Part shown: positions 12,951 through 24,525 of the stretch, piece by piece
Layout: every line of letters starts with the position of its first letter
How positions within the stretch are numbered: position 1 is the first letter of the stretch
Notes under the pieces: generated by a model
What the model saw: only the letters and a program-made list of their open reading frames with translations
Databases searched by the model: none
Told to the model about the DNA's origin: nothing
Position numbers and translations under genes: made by a program
Origin: Rhopalosiphum padi
Taxonomy: Eukaryota > Arthropoda > Insecta > Hemiptera > Aphididae
DNA length: 64,000 nucleotides
NCBI RefSeq assembly: GCF_020882245.1
Contig: NC_083598.1
Coordinates: 56,147,858 to 56,211,857, forward strand
Direction: 5' to 3'

Positions 12951-15900
12951 TTATTTGGGATTTTTTTGTGATGTTTTTGAATTATTTTCAATGGTAACCT
13001 GTCCATAGAAAAGATATATTTGATTAAGTAAGAATTGAATCAATCATAATAGATTTTTTTTTTAATAACACTAAACTTACCTTCATTTTCCTTAGAGAGT
13101 CATTAATTTCGTTTCCTAATTCAATTAATTTGGTTTTAATATCATTCGGTAATGTATCAAAAGATGTGTTCATTACATAGGTTACACCTTTTGCTGCTCT
13201 CGAAAATGCTGATGATGCATAAAGTGACGAGTATCCAAGAATTTTTTCCGTTTTTTGCCTCTCTTCTTTTGGTAACAAATTAAACAAACCCTTAAAAAAT
13301 AATATATTTAATATATATATACTGTTGTATTTGTATAATGCTCTATAGTATTATATATTATATTGTTAATTATAATCTTTTTATTAAATATTTTATATTC
13401 GGTGTATACAATATAAGTTATACACATATTAGTCTATTACTCAATTATTACTTTTACTTGAAAACTCAAATAAACAATATAACTTGTTTAGTATAAATAT
13501 ATTTAATTTATTTTAAATAAAGTCAAAGGTTGATTTAATTATGAAATGTGTATTAATTTTCTTGTAATACACGATATTATAAATTTATTTACAATTAAAA
13601 TTATATATAATATTAGTTTATAACATATATTTTTTGTTTAATTAAAAATCAATTACACCTTTAAAATAGGTAAAATATTCATTAATTTGTATATTATTGT
13701 TACGATATGCCAATTTAATATTATTACATTAAACATAATAATATGTGGCTATATTAAAGTTCTAACTGACAAATCATACACGCAATTAATTCCGATATGA
13801 ATATTTTTATCTTATACAATATATAGTGAAATAATAATATTATTTATAATATATTGTTAAAACTTAGATGTTATTAATTCCCAAATAAAGTAGTTAAATG
13901 TGATCAAAATAATTTTTTTTTTAATGTTAAGATTTTTATTTTTTTATTTAATAAAACATATTACAATCTGTTTAACAATTATAACAAGATTATGATTGTA
14001 ATAAAGAATGGAACAATTAGAATCGAAGAGTGAATATGTGTCAATCGTCCATGTTATACGTATATAATTTATAGTTTATGCGTTTAAATGTTTAATGTTT
14101 ATTTATAGTTTTATTATTATAAATTTTACTAAATTATATTACTATAGTATATTTTGCATTTTAGATAATAAAGTGGACGCCCCTTATAGAACTTATGGAT
14201 ATTAAGTTCAGCGGCTTATAAGACTCATAATTTTGGCTATGTTATAAGATTTATTCATAAAAAAAAAAAAAAAAAATGGTAATAAATCAATACATTTTTG
14301 GTCGAATTTTGAAATAAATTAGTTTTAAAAAGTTATTTGTGTTGCAATGATATTAATTCATATAATATTGCACTTTACGTGCGAATAAAAAAATAAAAAG
14401 GGGTGAAAAGGATAATAATGTTGAATGTACCTACGTTTAAAGAATGCTTTGTTAAAGTTAGAAATAAAGATTCTCGCGTCTTGGTCCCTTCGCTTTGACA
14501 AAAAGCTAAAGAATTGGCAGAAATAATGTGGAAGGTTTAGTTCAAGGCGACAGAAGAGTAATTTCATCGATTGAAAAAAAGAGAAAATATTTCTTCCAAA
14601 AAAACTCACGGACAATAAGGTGCAATAATTTTAATATATCGTATAATATGACTAATATGAGTACCAAAAAGTACATTTACGGAATAGTGGAATGTAACAA
14701 AACACAAAAATAAAAATAATAATTGGTAATAGTAAAATTAAAATAATAAATAATATTTAAGAGAGTATATTATGTAAAAGTAAAATATATACAACGAAAT
14801 ATCGAAATAAACTTAAGAATTTATCAATTTTATTTCGTCTTTCCTCGTTCACTTATAAGGTTCATTCAGTTAGAATTTTATAAGACTCATTTAACACTTT
14901 GCACTGGTCCCAAAACGAATCTTATAAGCGGCGTCCTCTATAGTAGGTAGTTGTCTATCTTATTTTTTACTGTCGAGTTACTACTTTTATATAAATTATT
15001 ATACAATGTAAATAACATAAAATTGATTGCAATGCATAAAACAGAGATATCACGTGCACAAACTCATTAGTCATTTATTTACAAAATTTACTCTAGTATT
15101 ATGTTTAAGTTTCATTAAAATTATAATTGCACTGTCGTCCTATTGAACATCTCAGATTAAAAGAGAAAAATAATAGTAAAATCCTATCTTGATCTATTAA
15201 AAACGATGTGCAAAGCAAGCCAAATTGACACGTGAAAAATAAAAATATACTAAGTGGCTGTTTGCTCTTTGACCCTATGGCGTAATGTTCATATTTTCAA
15301 CACTCTAATACTAAATAATATTACAGTACCGTATTTCGATTTCAAACTTTTTTTAAACTATTTTAATTCGATGATTAATTATCAAACTTAAGATTAACAA
15401 ATACAAATTATTCTAGTGAGCTCTTATTTAATAAAATGCACGTCATCTATACGATATAACTGATAGAGTATACTGTACTGTATGATATTATATACGGAGT
15501 ATAATAATTTCGAAAACTTTTACTAACATAAAAATATGCACTGTAATAAAATTTTGAATAAATAAATAAATTAAATCAAGGAAATATATCATTGAATAAA
15601 ATGGTTAATGTTACAGTTTTAAATTTTTGGTTTTCAGATTTTGAGCAGAGCGATGATTGTATTGATTTTATAATGATGTGTTTGTTTTGTGGGCGACTAT
15701 ACGAAGTTGTTGATAAAATGCTTAGAGATCAAAAATGGAGGTTGTATTAGATATAAATTTGGATTTTTTTTTATACTTTAAAGAGGTAAAACTTAAAAAT
15801 TCCAATTATTCATTTTTATAATCTGAAAAAACAAACAAAATTAAGAAAAAACGGGAATTTTTACATAAATACATTTTTTGACAAAATCGGTTTTTGTTTT

Positions 15901-17893
15901 TTGATGTACTTTAAGGTTAAACTTATGTCTATAACTGTTTACCCAAGAAGTGACTTAAACATTTTACTGTATATTTGTATTATAACTTTTTATTTACTAT
16001 ACAATTTTAAAAATTATTAAGCTATCTATAGGCAAAAAAATGTTCAATCTTATTTTTTTTTTGATAAATGTCAATTAAAAATTATTTGGTGGTATAAATG
16101 TTTGAAAATGTAATACAAAGCTCCTCCAAATGTGTTAATATCTCAATTAAAAATATTGACAATATTTTTTATAAGCGTTTAAAATTAGAATTTTGACAAA
16201 ATGAATCAAAATAAATACATTTTTTTTTAGTTAGAAATTCATAAATAATTTTGTTTTTATACCTAACATTATACCTAAAATTTAGTACAAGGTTTTTTAC
16301 TATTTTTTCAATCTACGAATGAAAACAATTCTTCACCAGTTAATTATTTTTTTTATGTGTATATCAAGCTCAAATTTTTACGATTTCAATATTCACCAGT
16401 AAAATAATCAATTTCCTCAAAATATTTTTAAGTTATTTGTAGGTGAGACAATTTTTTAAAATTTTTTTTTTATAAATAACCATAAAAAAAATATTTGCTG
16501 GGTCAAAATTCTTTAAATTTAATACAAGATTTCATAAAAGTTACTCTTTTATCTGTATAAAAATATTAAAAATACATAAGATCAATTTTTTTATATTCTC
16601 ATTTAGTTAAAATGTTGATGAAATTCGTCACAATCATAAAAAATTTTCTTTTTGTAACTAAGTTTTGATAATTGAATACAAAATGCTTTTTAAGTAGTTA
16701 ATACTGAAACCATAAAATCAAAATAAAGTATGAAGTTAATTATTTTTTATAGACGTTTTAAGTTCCAATTTTGACAAAATTGCTTCTTTAAACAGTAAAT
16801 AACGATATGATAATTAATTTGTAATATTTTAAGAACACTATTTGTTGTAACTTAAACTTTCATGTATTTTATATTTTTATGAATTTTACTTTATACAATA
16901 ACATTTTTGATTTATTTTAAAATATTATCTATTTATAGGTATAAGCAGTACTATGAATCTACATTTACTGTCTTACGGTATTTAAAGATAGATGTCATTA
17001 CATATTGAGTTATACGTATAAGTTAATATTGTATATATTTGGATAAATGTTATATAAATATAAATTATTATAATAATTAAATATTGATAATATAATAAAT
17101 CCAATATTCACGGAAAAAATGATACCAAGCTATTAAAATAATACTTAAGTAAAATAAATTACTTTAATAGCTATACTAAAAAAATACATCACTCGGTGAT
17201 ATAAGCTGATACACCGTTTAAGCTCAGAATCGTTTTTTGTGTATAATGATATATCATTGAATTCAAATTTACACGGCCCTATATTAATGACCCACTCGAC
17301 ATCAAATGTACAGCAAAGCGGTATATCCACTTGCCACCTATCTATCTTTTTTTAATTTATAAAGTTCATTTGAAGTAACAACAACAATGAAATTCTTAAG
17401 AATTAAAGATACAGTAGCTAATAGCCGTATAATTGTATACTATATTGTATGTTTATTGTTTAACATATTTATTGGTTTATTATTAAAACAAAAAATGGGT
17501 AAAGGTACTAACAAATTAACAATAAGACAATACACTATACTATAGTATTAAATAATTATTATAACTTAAACAATATTTTTAATTACCTCCTGGGTATCTT
17601 CCATAACTCTTTTTACTTTATGTACATATTCTTTCAAGAAAAAATTTAAATCTGGATTCGTTTGTATTTCATTTAGTATATCTTGGAAAGGTGCTGCTGC
17701 AGTCTCAAACGCAGATGATTTAATCTTGTTTAATAATTTATCTAGTTCACTAATTTCAGATGATGAAATCTATAATATGAAACATTATTATTACTATACA
17801 ACTAAATTTAATTTAATTCAAACAGTGTATAAAAATACTTTCCTGAACTACCAATATCGGTAGTAAGATTAAACAAATACGTGAAGTCTTCAT
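12951..17893 (-). CDS. Gene B: family 1 small secreted protein, 4 exons
   Basis: Exons are 17843-17893, 17587-17769, 13081-13290 and 12951-12998, all joined in phase 0. Exon 1 is the signal peptide MKTSRICLILLPILVVQ. Exon 2 (61 codons) begins ISSSEISELDK. Exon 3 (70 codons) starts GLFNLLPKEE and contains MNTSFDTLPNDIKTKL. The tail is VTIENNSKTSQKNPK. The product is 163 aa, with no cysteine after the signal peptide and mostly predicted helix by composition. It is the closest relative of gene C, from a tandem duplication. Intron 2 is 4.3 kb, against 478 bp in gene C, because of about 3.9 kb of repeat DNA. Intron 1 has a GA donor; introns 2 and 3 have GT donors. The frame is open throughout. Secretion is inferred; function unknown. 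Confidence 0.82.
14169..14945. mobile_element. Terminal-inverted-repeat element, about 0.78 kb
   Basis: The left end reads AGTGGACGCCCCTTATAGA. The right end, read on the other strand, gives AGAGGACGCCGCTTATAAGA. A second internal pair of TTATAAG motifs is present. No transposase is visible, so this would be a non-autonomous DNA transposon. The GGACGCC...CTTATA end loosely recalls pogo/Tigger-like termini, but that is a guess. Target duplications were not clear. Confidence 0.5.
15630..17340. mobile_element. Interspersed repeat of unknown class
   Basis: The left edge reads TTTTCAGATTTTGAGCAGAG. Near the right edge (17220-17240) the minus strand reads AACGATTCTGAGCTTAAACG, so GATTYTGAGC occurs inverted at both ends. 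The interior is AT-rich with recurring TTTTGACAAAAT motifs. It lies in gene B and is absent from gene C. I associate this kind of terminal sequence with repeats common in aphid genomes, but could not check. Confidence 0.45.
17770..17842 (-). other. Intron 1 of gene B, apparent GA-AG intron
   Basis: CAG|GAAAGTATTTTT at the 5' end, TTATAG at the 3' end, 73 bp. Splicing at the GT four bases in would stop after NFII. Confidence 0.7.
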
Positions 17894-17943
17894 CTTGTTT
17901 GTACTTAAATTTGAATGATGACCCTACGCTATAAGAAATCAAT

Positions 17944-17950
17944 ATTTATA
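17944..17950 (-). promoter_or_regulatory. TATA box of gene B
   Basis: TATAAAT on the minus strand, 57 bases upstream of the ATG, conserved at the same spacing in gene C. Confidence 0.5.
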
Positions 17951-18957
17951 CTACAGTTTACCTCTTTAATCATGTAAATAACAAAAATTATGCAACAACT
18001 ATATAATTGGTTTCAATGTTAATTAACTAATAATTTGATTAGAGTAGAGTAAAATACGTCTTATAAAATAGTTTTTATATCATTAATCATGGCAGTATTC
18101 TTGGTATCTATATACTTGGGTTATTCATAAAGAGTACGAACTAAACTTTAATATGGTATTTTTAATATATTATCATAGTATTTGAACATATTATGATAGT
18201 AAAATAAAAGACCAAAGTTTCATAGAGATTAGACCACTGTCTATCGCTAATTATTGATAAAAACATTATGGCAATAAAAATGTCTCACAATAAAGTAAAT
18301 GTTTAGTTGAAAAAAATAACCAAAATCTCCGTTAAGGAATCGTAGCGGGTAATCAAAAATAGCATAATATGTAGGGATATTGTTTAAGTTTCTTAAGTAA
18401 ATGTTGATTTAAAGAAATTTTAAAAATAGTTATGTTTTGTGTTAATAATATAATTAAAAAATAGAATATATTTATACAACATTCAAATTATTATGTTGAT
18501 TAATAGTATTTTTAATACGAAATTAAACAATATTACTCATTTTAAAGTATATACTAGGTAGTTAGTTATTGCTGTTCTTAGTTACATTATATAAGTTATT
18601 ACGCTATTGATACCTCAGATATTATGTTTAATATTATTACTTAGTTCATATTATGATAATATATAATATCACAATAAGAAAATGAGAAAACAAGAAGCGG
18701 TCCATCTGATGATAGCAGCAGTCATTATTAAGAATATAGTAAACTACACATTTTTATGGTTTGTTATTTCATTTAGACTAAATTTGGACTAAATAACTCA
18801 ATTAGAATAAAATAAAAAAAATTAACTTTAATTTATTATTATCATAATGAGATAGTTTTATAGATTTATAGTTCAATTATTATATTCTGAAGTCATTGTG
18901 ATATGATATATGAAATGTACCTATATTGCTGAAAAAATTGATTTGGCAGAGGTTTCC

Positions 18958-19207
18958 AAGTTCCAACACATAAGCCGCGGGCAGCGTTGAACTGGTCAGT
19001 GGACCGTTTAATGTTAACATTAATAACGTATTTATTTTAAATGATATTATTAAATATTTTTATTATATACCTAATAATATTATATTTATTATATACATAC
19101 GTATATAGGCTTATAGCTGTGCTATTAGTTATTAGCGGGTCTCAATAACTTTTTTACAAAATTAGTGGTCCTCACAAGGTAACTATTAAAGGTTAAGAAC
19201 CGCTGGA
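18958..19207. mobile_element. hAT-like MITE, about 250 bp
   Basis: The left end begins CAGAGGTTTCCAAG. The right end, read inward on the minus strand, begins CAGCGGTTCTTAACC. Flanks TGATTTGG and GAATATGG are an imperfect 8-bp match. The corresponding place in duplication copy 2 (near 23690) lacks it, so insertion after the duplication is likely. Confidence 0.6.
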
Positions 19208-19599
19208 ATATGGTAAATATCGATTTATTATTTGTTTTTAAAGATTTTTCTTTGTTTGTATTTATTATATTTGACAATTAAAAAATAATAAGAAGTTATT
19301 TATTTAAACAAAATGTTATGATGTATAAATATATATATATATAATCAAAGTAGAATATCAGATAAAAACAAAATATAATATGTAGGCAAATAGAATTTTA
19401 TCTTATTTTGTTCAAAGTGCATAATGATGGTCAACATTTTCTATAAGTAATACCATTAACTATAAATAGTATTTATAATCAATGGTAATACCTACTATTA
19501 CAATCTGTTACCTTTAACGGAACTTACAAACTATTCATAATATAAATTATATATAAAAAAATTAAAAGTAATAACGTTTTTGTACTATTATAGCTATAT

Positions 19600-19885
19600 T
19601 AATAGTGATGGGCAACGATATCGATGTCGTGACACATTTTCGACAACAAAAACGTTCTATAATAATTGTATAATATCTATATCGTGATATCAAATTTAAT
19701 ATATTTTTTAGAAATACTTATATTTTATTTTTAGATTCTAAGCTTTAGTTAATTGTATTGTGTGTGCTGTGTAATAAACCATTAATAATTAATAACTAAT
19801 AAAGTAATAAGTAATAATATTTGTCAACCGATAAAGTTTGTACGCGTGTCCCCGGGAAATGTATTATGATATAATGTAATATAAT
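19600..19885. mobile_element. Copy-1-specific insert, probable hAT fragment
   Basis: Homology to copy 2 (near 24100) is interrupted here. The insert starts AGTGATGGGCAACGATATCG, a form often seen at hAT element ends. The far end is not clear. Confidence 0.4.
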
Positions 19886-20059
19886 ATTATCCATCTTAAT
19901 AGTACCTATGTATTATAACTAAGTTACTTCGTAAGATATGATTAATTATTTTTTTACAATATAAATATTTATTTAAAATAAAAATATTTAATTATTATAA
20001 TAATACTAAAATTATTTTCAGCGTTGTATCTACGAGAATTAATTTAAATGTTGCTGCTT

Positions 20060-20340
20060 GTTATAAATATGTTTTGATGCAAGTAGCATATTATAATAAC
20101 AATAAAAATCTAAATATTTCTTATAATCCACGATAGTATTTTTTTTAAATATATATTTGAGTTATAGCATACGAGAGTGTAATTATATACTTATACTTAT
20201 ATATTAGACTAAAAACATTTAAAACATTATTGTAATATTTTTTTTAACGAAAACAAACATTAAACGATGATAGAAGATCTTTATTCTATACATACGATGT
20301 TTTATGAAATATGTTCCTTGTTTAGCAAACAAAATTCCTT
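20060..20340 (-). pseudogene. Relic of a second gene E: intron 1 fragment only
   Basis: This tract matches 25850-26215, which lies in intron 1 of gene E, including shared strings such as TTGAGTTATAGCATAC and AGATCTTTATTCT. The exons of gene E (24526-25249) have no counterpart in copy 1: homology jumps from the equivalent of about 24310 directly to the equivalent of about 25850. Exon 1 of gene E lies beyond the duplicated unit. This second copy therefore never had exon 1 and appears to have lost exons 2-4. Confidence 0.6.
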
Positions 20341-21546
20341 AAACTATTAGCTTCATGAATATTTAGAGAAGCAATTTTACAGATAGCTATGAGTATTACT
20401 CTACATGTTCAATGTAAGAACGTGTATGTTACGTGAGGGTACATTTTGTAGTTAGGTACCCAATATATTTTTGAACAAAATAAAAGTATTGATATATTGC
20501 AAACTATGAACATCGCCAGTGTTGTATTTTCTGGTTATCGAGATCATAAAATTATGTACCTTATTTTGATAGATGAATAAATATTTGGTGGGAAATTGTC
20601 TTCAGTTATTGTGCTTACAAACTTTAATAATTATAAATTATAAATAGGTACCTACTGGGGTATGCGGCAATAATATATAATATGTAATCTATACATTTTT
20701 TTTTAAACTAATGGTACAATTATAAGTGATTTACGAAATGATTTTTTATTATTGTTCAGAGTGTTTATAGGGAAAACGTGTTATATGTTTCGAAGAGATG
20801 TCAAATGTTCAATAATTTTTATCTTCTGGAATAACGAAAGCAAAGGGTCATACCATAAAAAATGTTTTTGATTAAAACATATCACAACATACAACATACT
20901 TTAGGACATTAGGTAAAGACTGGAACAAAAATCAAATTTTGTCACAGGCAAAATAACGCCTAACGGCGATTAGCGTTTGTAGTTAAATAATATAAGAATG
21001 TCTTACAGTTTTTAGTTATAAGTGTAACTAAGTTTGTAAATTATATTTTTCTAATACAAAATGTTACAAAAATCATAAAACAGTTATTATTCATTACATA
21101 AAACGTATAATCATATACATTTATAGAACTAAATATTAAAACAATAATATTATACTTACAATTTTTATCACGTAAGGAAACTATATAATATACCTACCGT
21201 AAACTTTAGTTATGTCAAAAATATGTTTATTACAATTAAGTGACTTAATCGATATTTAATAACATTAGTGTTTCAATTAGATTATATTTTAATAATTACA
21301 ATAAGTTTTATTATTTATTAATGATTTACAAAATATATAAATATATGTGATTATTATATAAATTAAATACACATCAATAAATACAATATTGTAATGTTTC
21401 CTATACTACTGCTATTGGTAATAAATGGATGTAGTTCATTTATCATTTCTTCCGATATAGTTTAAAAGTTAACATTGAATTGTTATTTATCGAACCAACT
21501 AGATATTCAATATTTTTTGAATGAGTATTAAATATTATATAGGGTA

Positions 21547-22654
21547 TTATTTTGATTTTTTTAATCCATTGTCATTGGCAGCCTGTCCATAAAAACATAT
21601 ATTTGATTAAGTAATAATTTAATCTATTATCATAGATTTATTTAAATATCTCTAAACTTACTTTTAGTTTCTTTAAAAAATCATTAATATCGTTTCCTAA
21701 TCCAAGTAATTTGGTTTTAATATCATCCGGTAATGTATCGAAAGACGTGTTCGTTACAGAAGTTACACCTTTTACTGTATTCCAAAATGCTGACGACATA
21801 GAATGTGACGTGAAGTCAATAACTCTTTTGATTGCGGATTTCTCATCTTGTGGTATCAAACTAAATAAATCCTTTAAAAAATATTTTATTTAATATAGTA
21901 CTATTATTATGATATTGTTTACTATTATCGTTTTGTTAAATATTTTAATTTTCTGTATATACAATACAAATTATACGCATATGCCATATTAGTCTATAAC
22001 TCAACTATTACTTTTTACTCGAATAATCAAACAAAAAATATAATTTACATTAGAACCCAATTATGTACCTTTTTATTTATTTATAAAGTTAATTTGAAGC
22101 AATAACAACGGAATACATAACGAAAAGATTTAAGATCCAGTAGCTAGTAAGTGTATTATTTTATAGTATGTTTATAGAATGTTTATAGTATGTAATAAAA
22201 AATAACTTATTGGTCTATTATTGAAACAATTATTGGTAAAGTTTTAGAGATATATTTTTTCTTAAGCTAACAAAAATGAGCAATAACACAATACACTATA
22301 GTGCTGTACTATATTAAATAATTGTTAACTAAAAAATATTTTAAATTACCTTTTGGGTTTGGTCCATAACCTGGTTTATTTTACGCGAATAGTCTTTCAA
22401 GAAATTATTTACATCTGGATGTGCTCGTATTTCGGCTAATAAAGCCGTGTAAGGTGTTTCTGCTATTTTGACTGTAGATGCTGTAATCTTGTTTATTACT
22501 TTATCTAGTTCAGTATCTTCAGATGAAATCTATAATATGAAACATTATTATTACTATAAAATTTAATTTAATTTAATTCAAATAATATATAAAAAATACT
22601 TTCCTGAACTACCAATATCGATAGCAAGATTAAACAAATACGTGAAGTCCTCAT
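21547..22654 (-). CDS. Gene C: family 1 small secreted protein, 4 exons
   Basis: Exons are 22604-22654, 22350-22529, 21662-21871 and 21547-21582, all in phase 0. Exon 1 is the signal peptide MRTSRICLILLSILVVQ. Exon 2 (60 codons) starts ISSEDTELDKVINK. Exon 3 (70 codons) starts DLFSLIPQDE and contains TNTSFDTLPDDIKTKL. The tail is AANDNGLKKSK. The product is 158 aa with no cysteine after the signal peptide. Gene C is the compact tandem duplicate of gene B; all four exons are intact and introns 2 and 3 have GT donors and AG acceptors. Intron 1 has the GA donor. Secretion is predicted; the biochemical role is unknown. Confidence 0.85.
22530..22603 (-). other. Intron 1 of gene C, apparent GA-AG intron
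   Basis: CAG|GAAAGTATTTTT at the 5' end, TTATAG at the 3' end, 74 bp. The alternative GT at +5 gives NFI then stop. Confidence 0.7.
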
Positions 22655-22703
22655 TTTTTTGGTACTTAAATTTCAATGATGACCCTAAGCTACAAGAAAT
22701 CAA

Positions 22704-22711
22704 TATTTATA
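22704..22711 (-). promoter_or_regulatory. TATA box of gene C
   Basis: TATAAATA on the minus strand, 57 bases upstream of the ATG, aligned with that of gene B. Confidence 0.5.
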
Positions 22712-22719
22712 CTGCTTCC

Positions 22720-24520
22720 CATTTTTATCATGTAAATAACAAAAATAATGCAACAACTATATCATTGATTTCAATGTTAATTAACTATTAATTTGATTAG
22801 AGTAGAGTAAAATACGTATTATACATTTTTTTTATATCATTAACCATGGCAATTTTCTTGGTATCTATGTAGTTGGGTTATTCATAAAGAGTGCTAACTA
22901 AATTTTAATATGGTATTTTTATTGTATCATAGTTTTGAATATATTATCATAATAGTAATAATAAAAGACCAAAGTTTCATTGAGATTAGACCACTGTCTA
23001 TCGCCAATTCTCGATAAAAATATTAGAATAATAAAAATGTCTCACAATAAAGTAAATGTCTAGTTGTAAAAAAATAACCAAAATCTCCGTTAAGGAATCG
23101 TAGTAGTGAACCAAAAAATAGCACAATGTAGGAATATTGTTTAAGTTTCTTAAGTAAAAACAATATGTTGATTTAAAGAAATTTTAAAAATAGTAATGTT
23201 TTGTGTTTAATAATATAATTAAAAATAATAGAGTAATTCCGTAACTCAATAATTGTTTTTAATTACATTTATTTTTATTTATGATCGTAAATAGACTTGG
23301 CGTTAGCGCGCGCACACACACATACACATAAAACATTTAAATGTTATTAACTAACAACATTTGTAATATGAAATTAATCAATGTAATACATTATTTAGAG
23401 TATATAGTAGTTATTAGTTATATTATATTTGTTAATACACATATTGACGTATCAGATATGTTTAATATATTATTACGCAGTTCATTTTATTATACACGTC
23501 ATAATATAATATGTAAACCTAAATAAAATGAGAAAACACGTGAAGTGGCCCCATCCGATGATAGCAACAATCATTATTAAGAATATGGTTTTTTTTTTTT
23601 TCATTTAGACTAAATTGGTTAATAAATTAGTTGGACTATTGAATTAGACCTTAATTTGGTTCAAATTTTCTGAATTCACTCTGATATGATTTGAATATGA
23701 AGAACTATATTTTCTTTATAGTATATCGATGAAGAAATGGATATAACAATTATAAATTTAGCGTTTTTTTTTTTAAAAAAAAAAATTTATCTTTGTTTTG
23801 TATCTATTATATATTTATATATGACAATTAAAAAATAGCAAGAAGTTATTTATTTAAAAGAAATATTATAATATATAAATAATTAAAATAAAATATCAGA
23901 TAAAATTAAAATATAATATGTTGGTAAAAGGATTTTTGTCTTATTTTGTTTTCAAATAATAGTAAACATTTTATATGGGTAATATGGGTAATAACTGCTA
24001 TTACAATTTGTTATATTTAAAGGAAATTACAAACTATACATAATATATATTATAAAAAAAAAAACTAAAAGTAATAACGTTCTTGAACTATTTTATTTAT
24101 ATTATCCATCTAAATAGAATGTAATATTACTAAGTTATTTAGTAAGGTATGTTTAATTATTTTTTTACAATTTAAATAATGATATTAAAATATTAAAAAA
24201 TAATATGATATATTATTTTTTTTTTAATTAAAATATTTAATTATTATACTAATACTAAAATTATTTTCTGTGTTGTATTTGCTAGAATCGATTTAAATTT
24301 TGAAGTTTAATTAAATAGGTAGTAATACTTAAACGATCCTTTTCAATTTCGTGTAATTATTAAAAATACAGCAAAAAACATTTTAATTGATATTATTGAT
24401 TATTGTTTTTCTTATTATTATAATGACTAATGTAATTAAAAAAATATAATTAAATGTTTCAATATTCAGTTTATGATTAACACCTAACATGATGTTCATT
24501 TCGCTTAACTGCAAACCGAT
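22720..24520. other. Intergenic part of duplication copy 2
   Basis: AT-rich sequence homologous to 17960-20050. A short CA-rich microsatellite lies near 23310-23330. No exon is seen. Confidence 0.5.
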
Positions 24521-24525
24521 CTATA

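Larger units (their letters stand above)
13490..17350. mobile_element. Repeat-filled insertion inside intron 2 of gene B
   Basis: Alignment by eye of gene B intron 2 with gene C intron 2 breaks near 13490 and resumes near 17350; gene C has almost nothing in between. The extra 3.9 kb contains at least two repeat elements, described separately, plus AT-rich filler with an A run at 14264-14278. Confidence 0.65.
11755..20340. repeat. Tandem segmental duplication, copy 1 (gene B)
   Basis: Homologous tracts run in the same order and orientation as 20345 to about 26215. Matching landmarks are 11760-13490 with 20350-22050, 17350-18740 with 22060-23580, 19240-19430 with 23810-23950, and 20060-20340 with 25850-26215. 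Copy 1 carries extra DNA at 13490-17350, a MITE at 18958-19207 and another insert near 19600-19885. Copy 1 lacks sequence corresponding to exons 2-4 of gene E. Confidence 0.75.
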
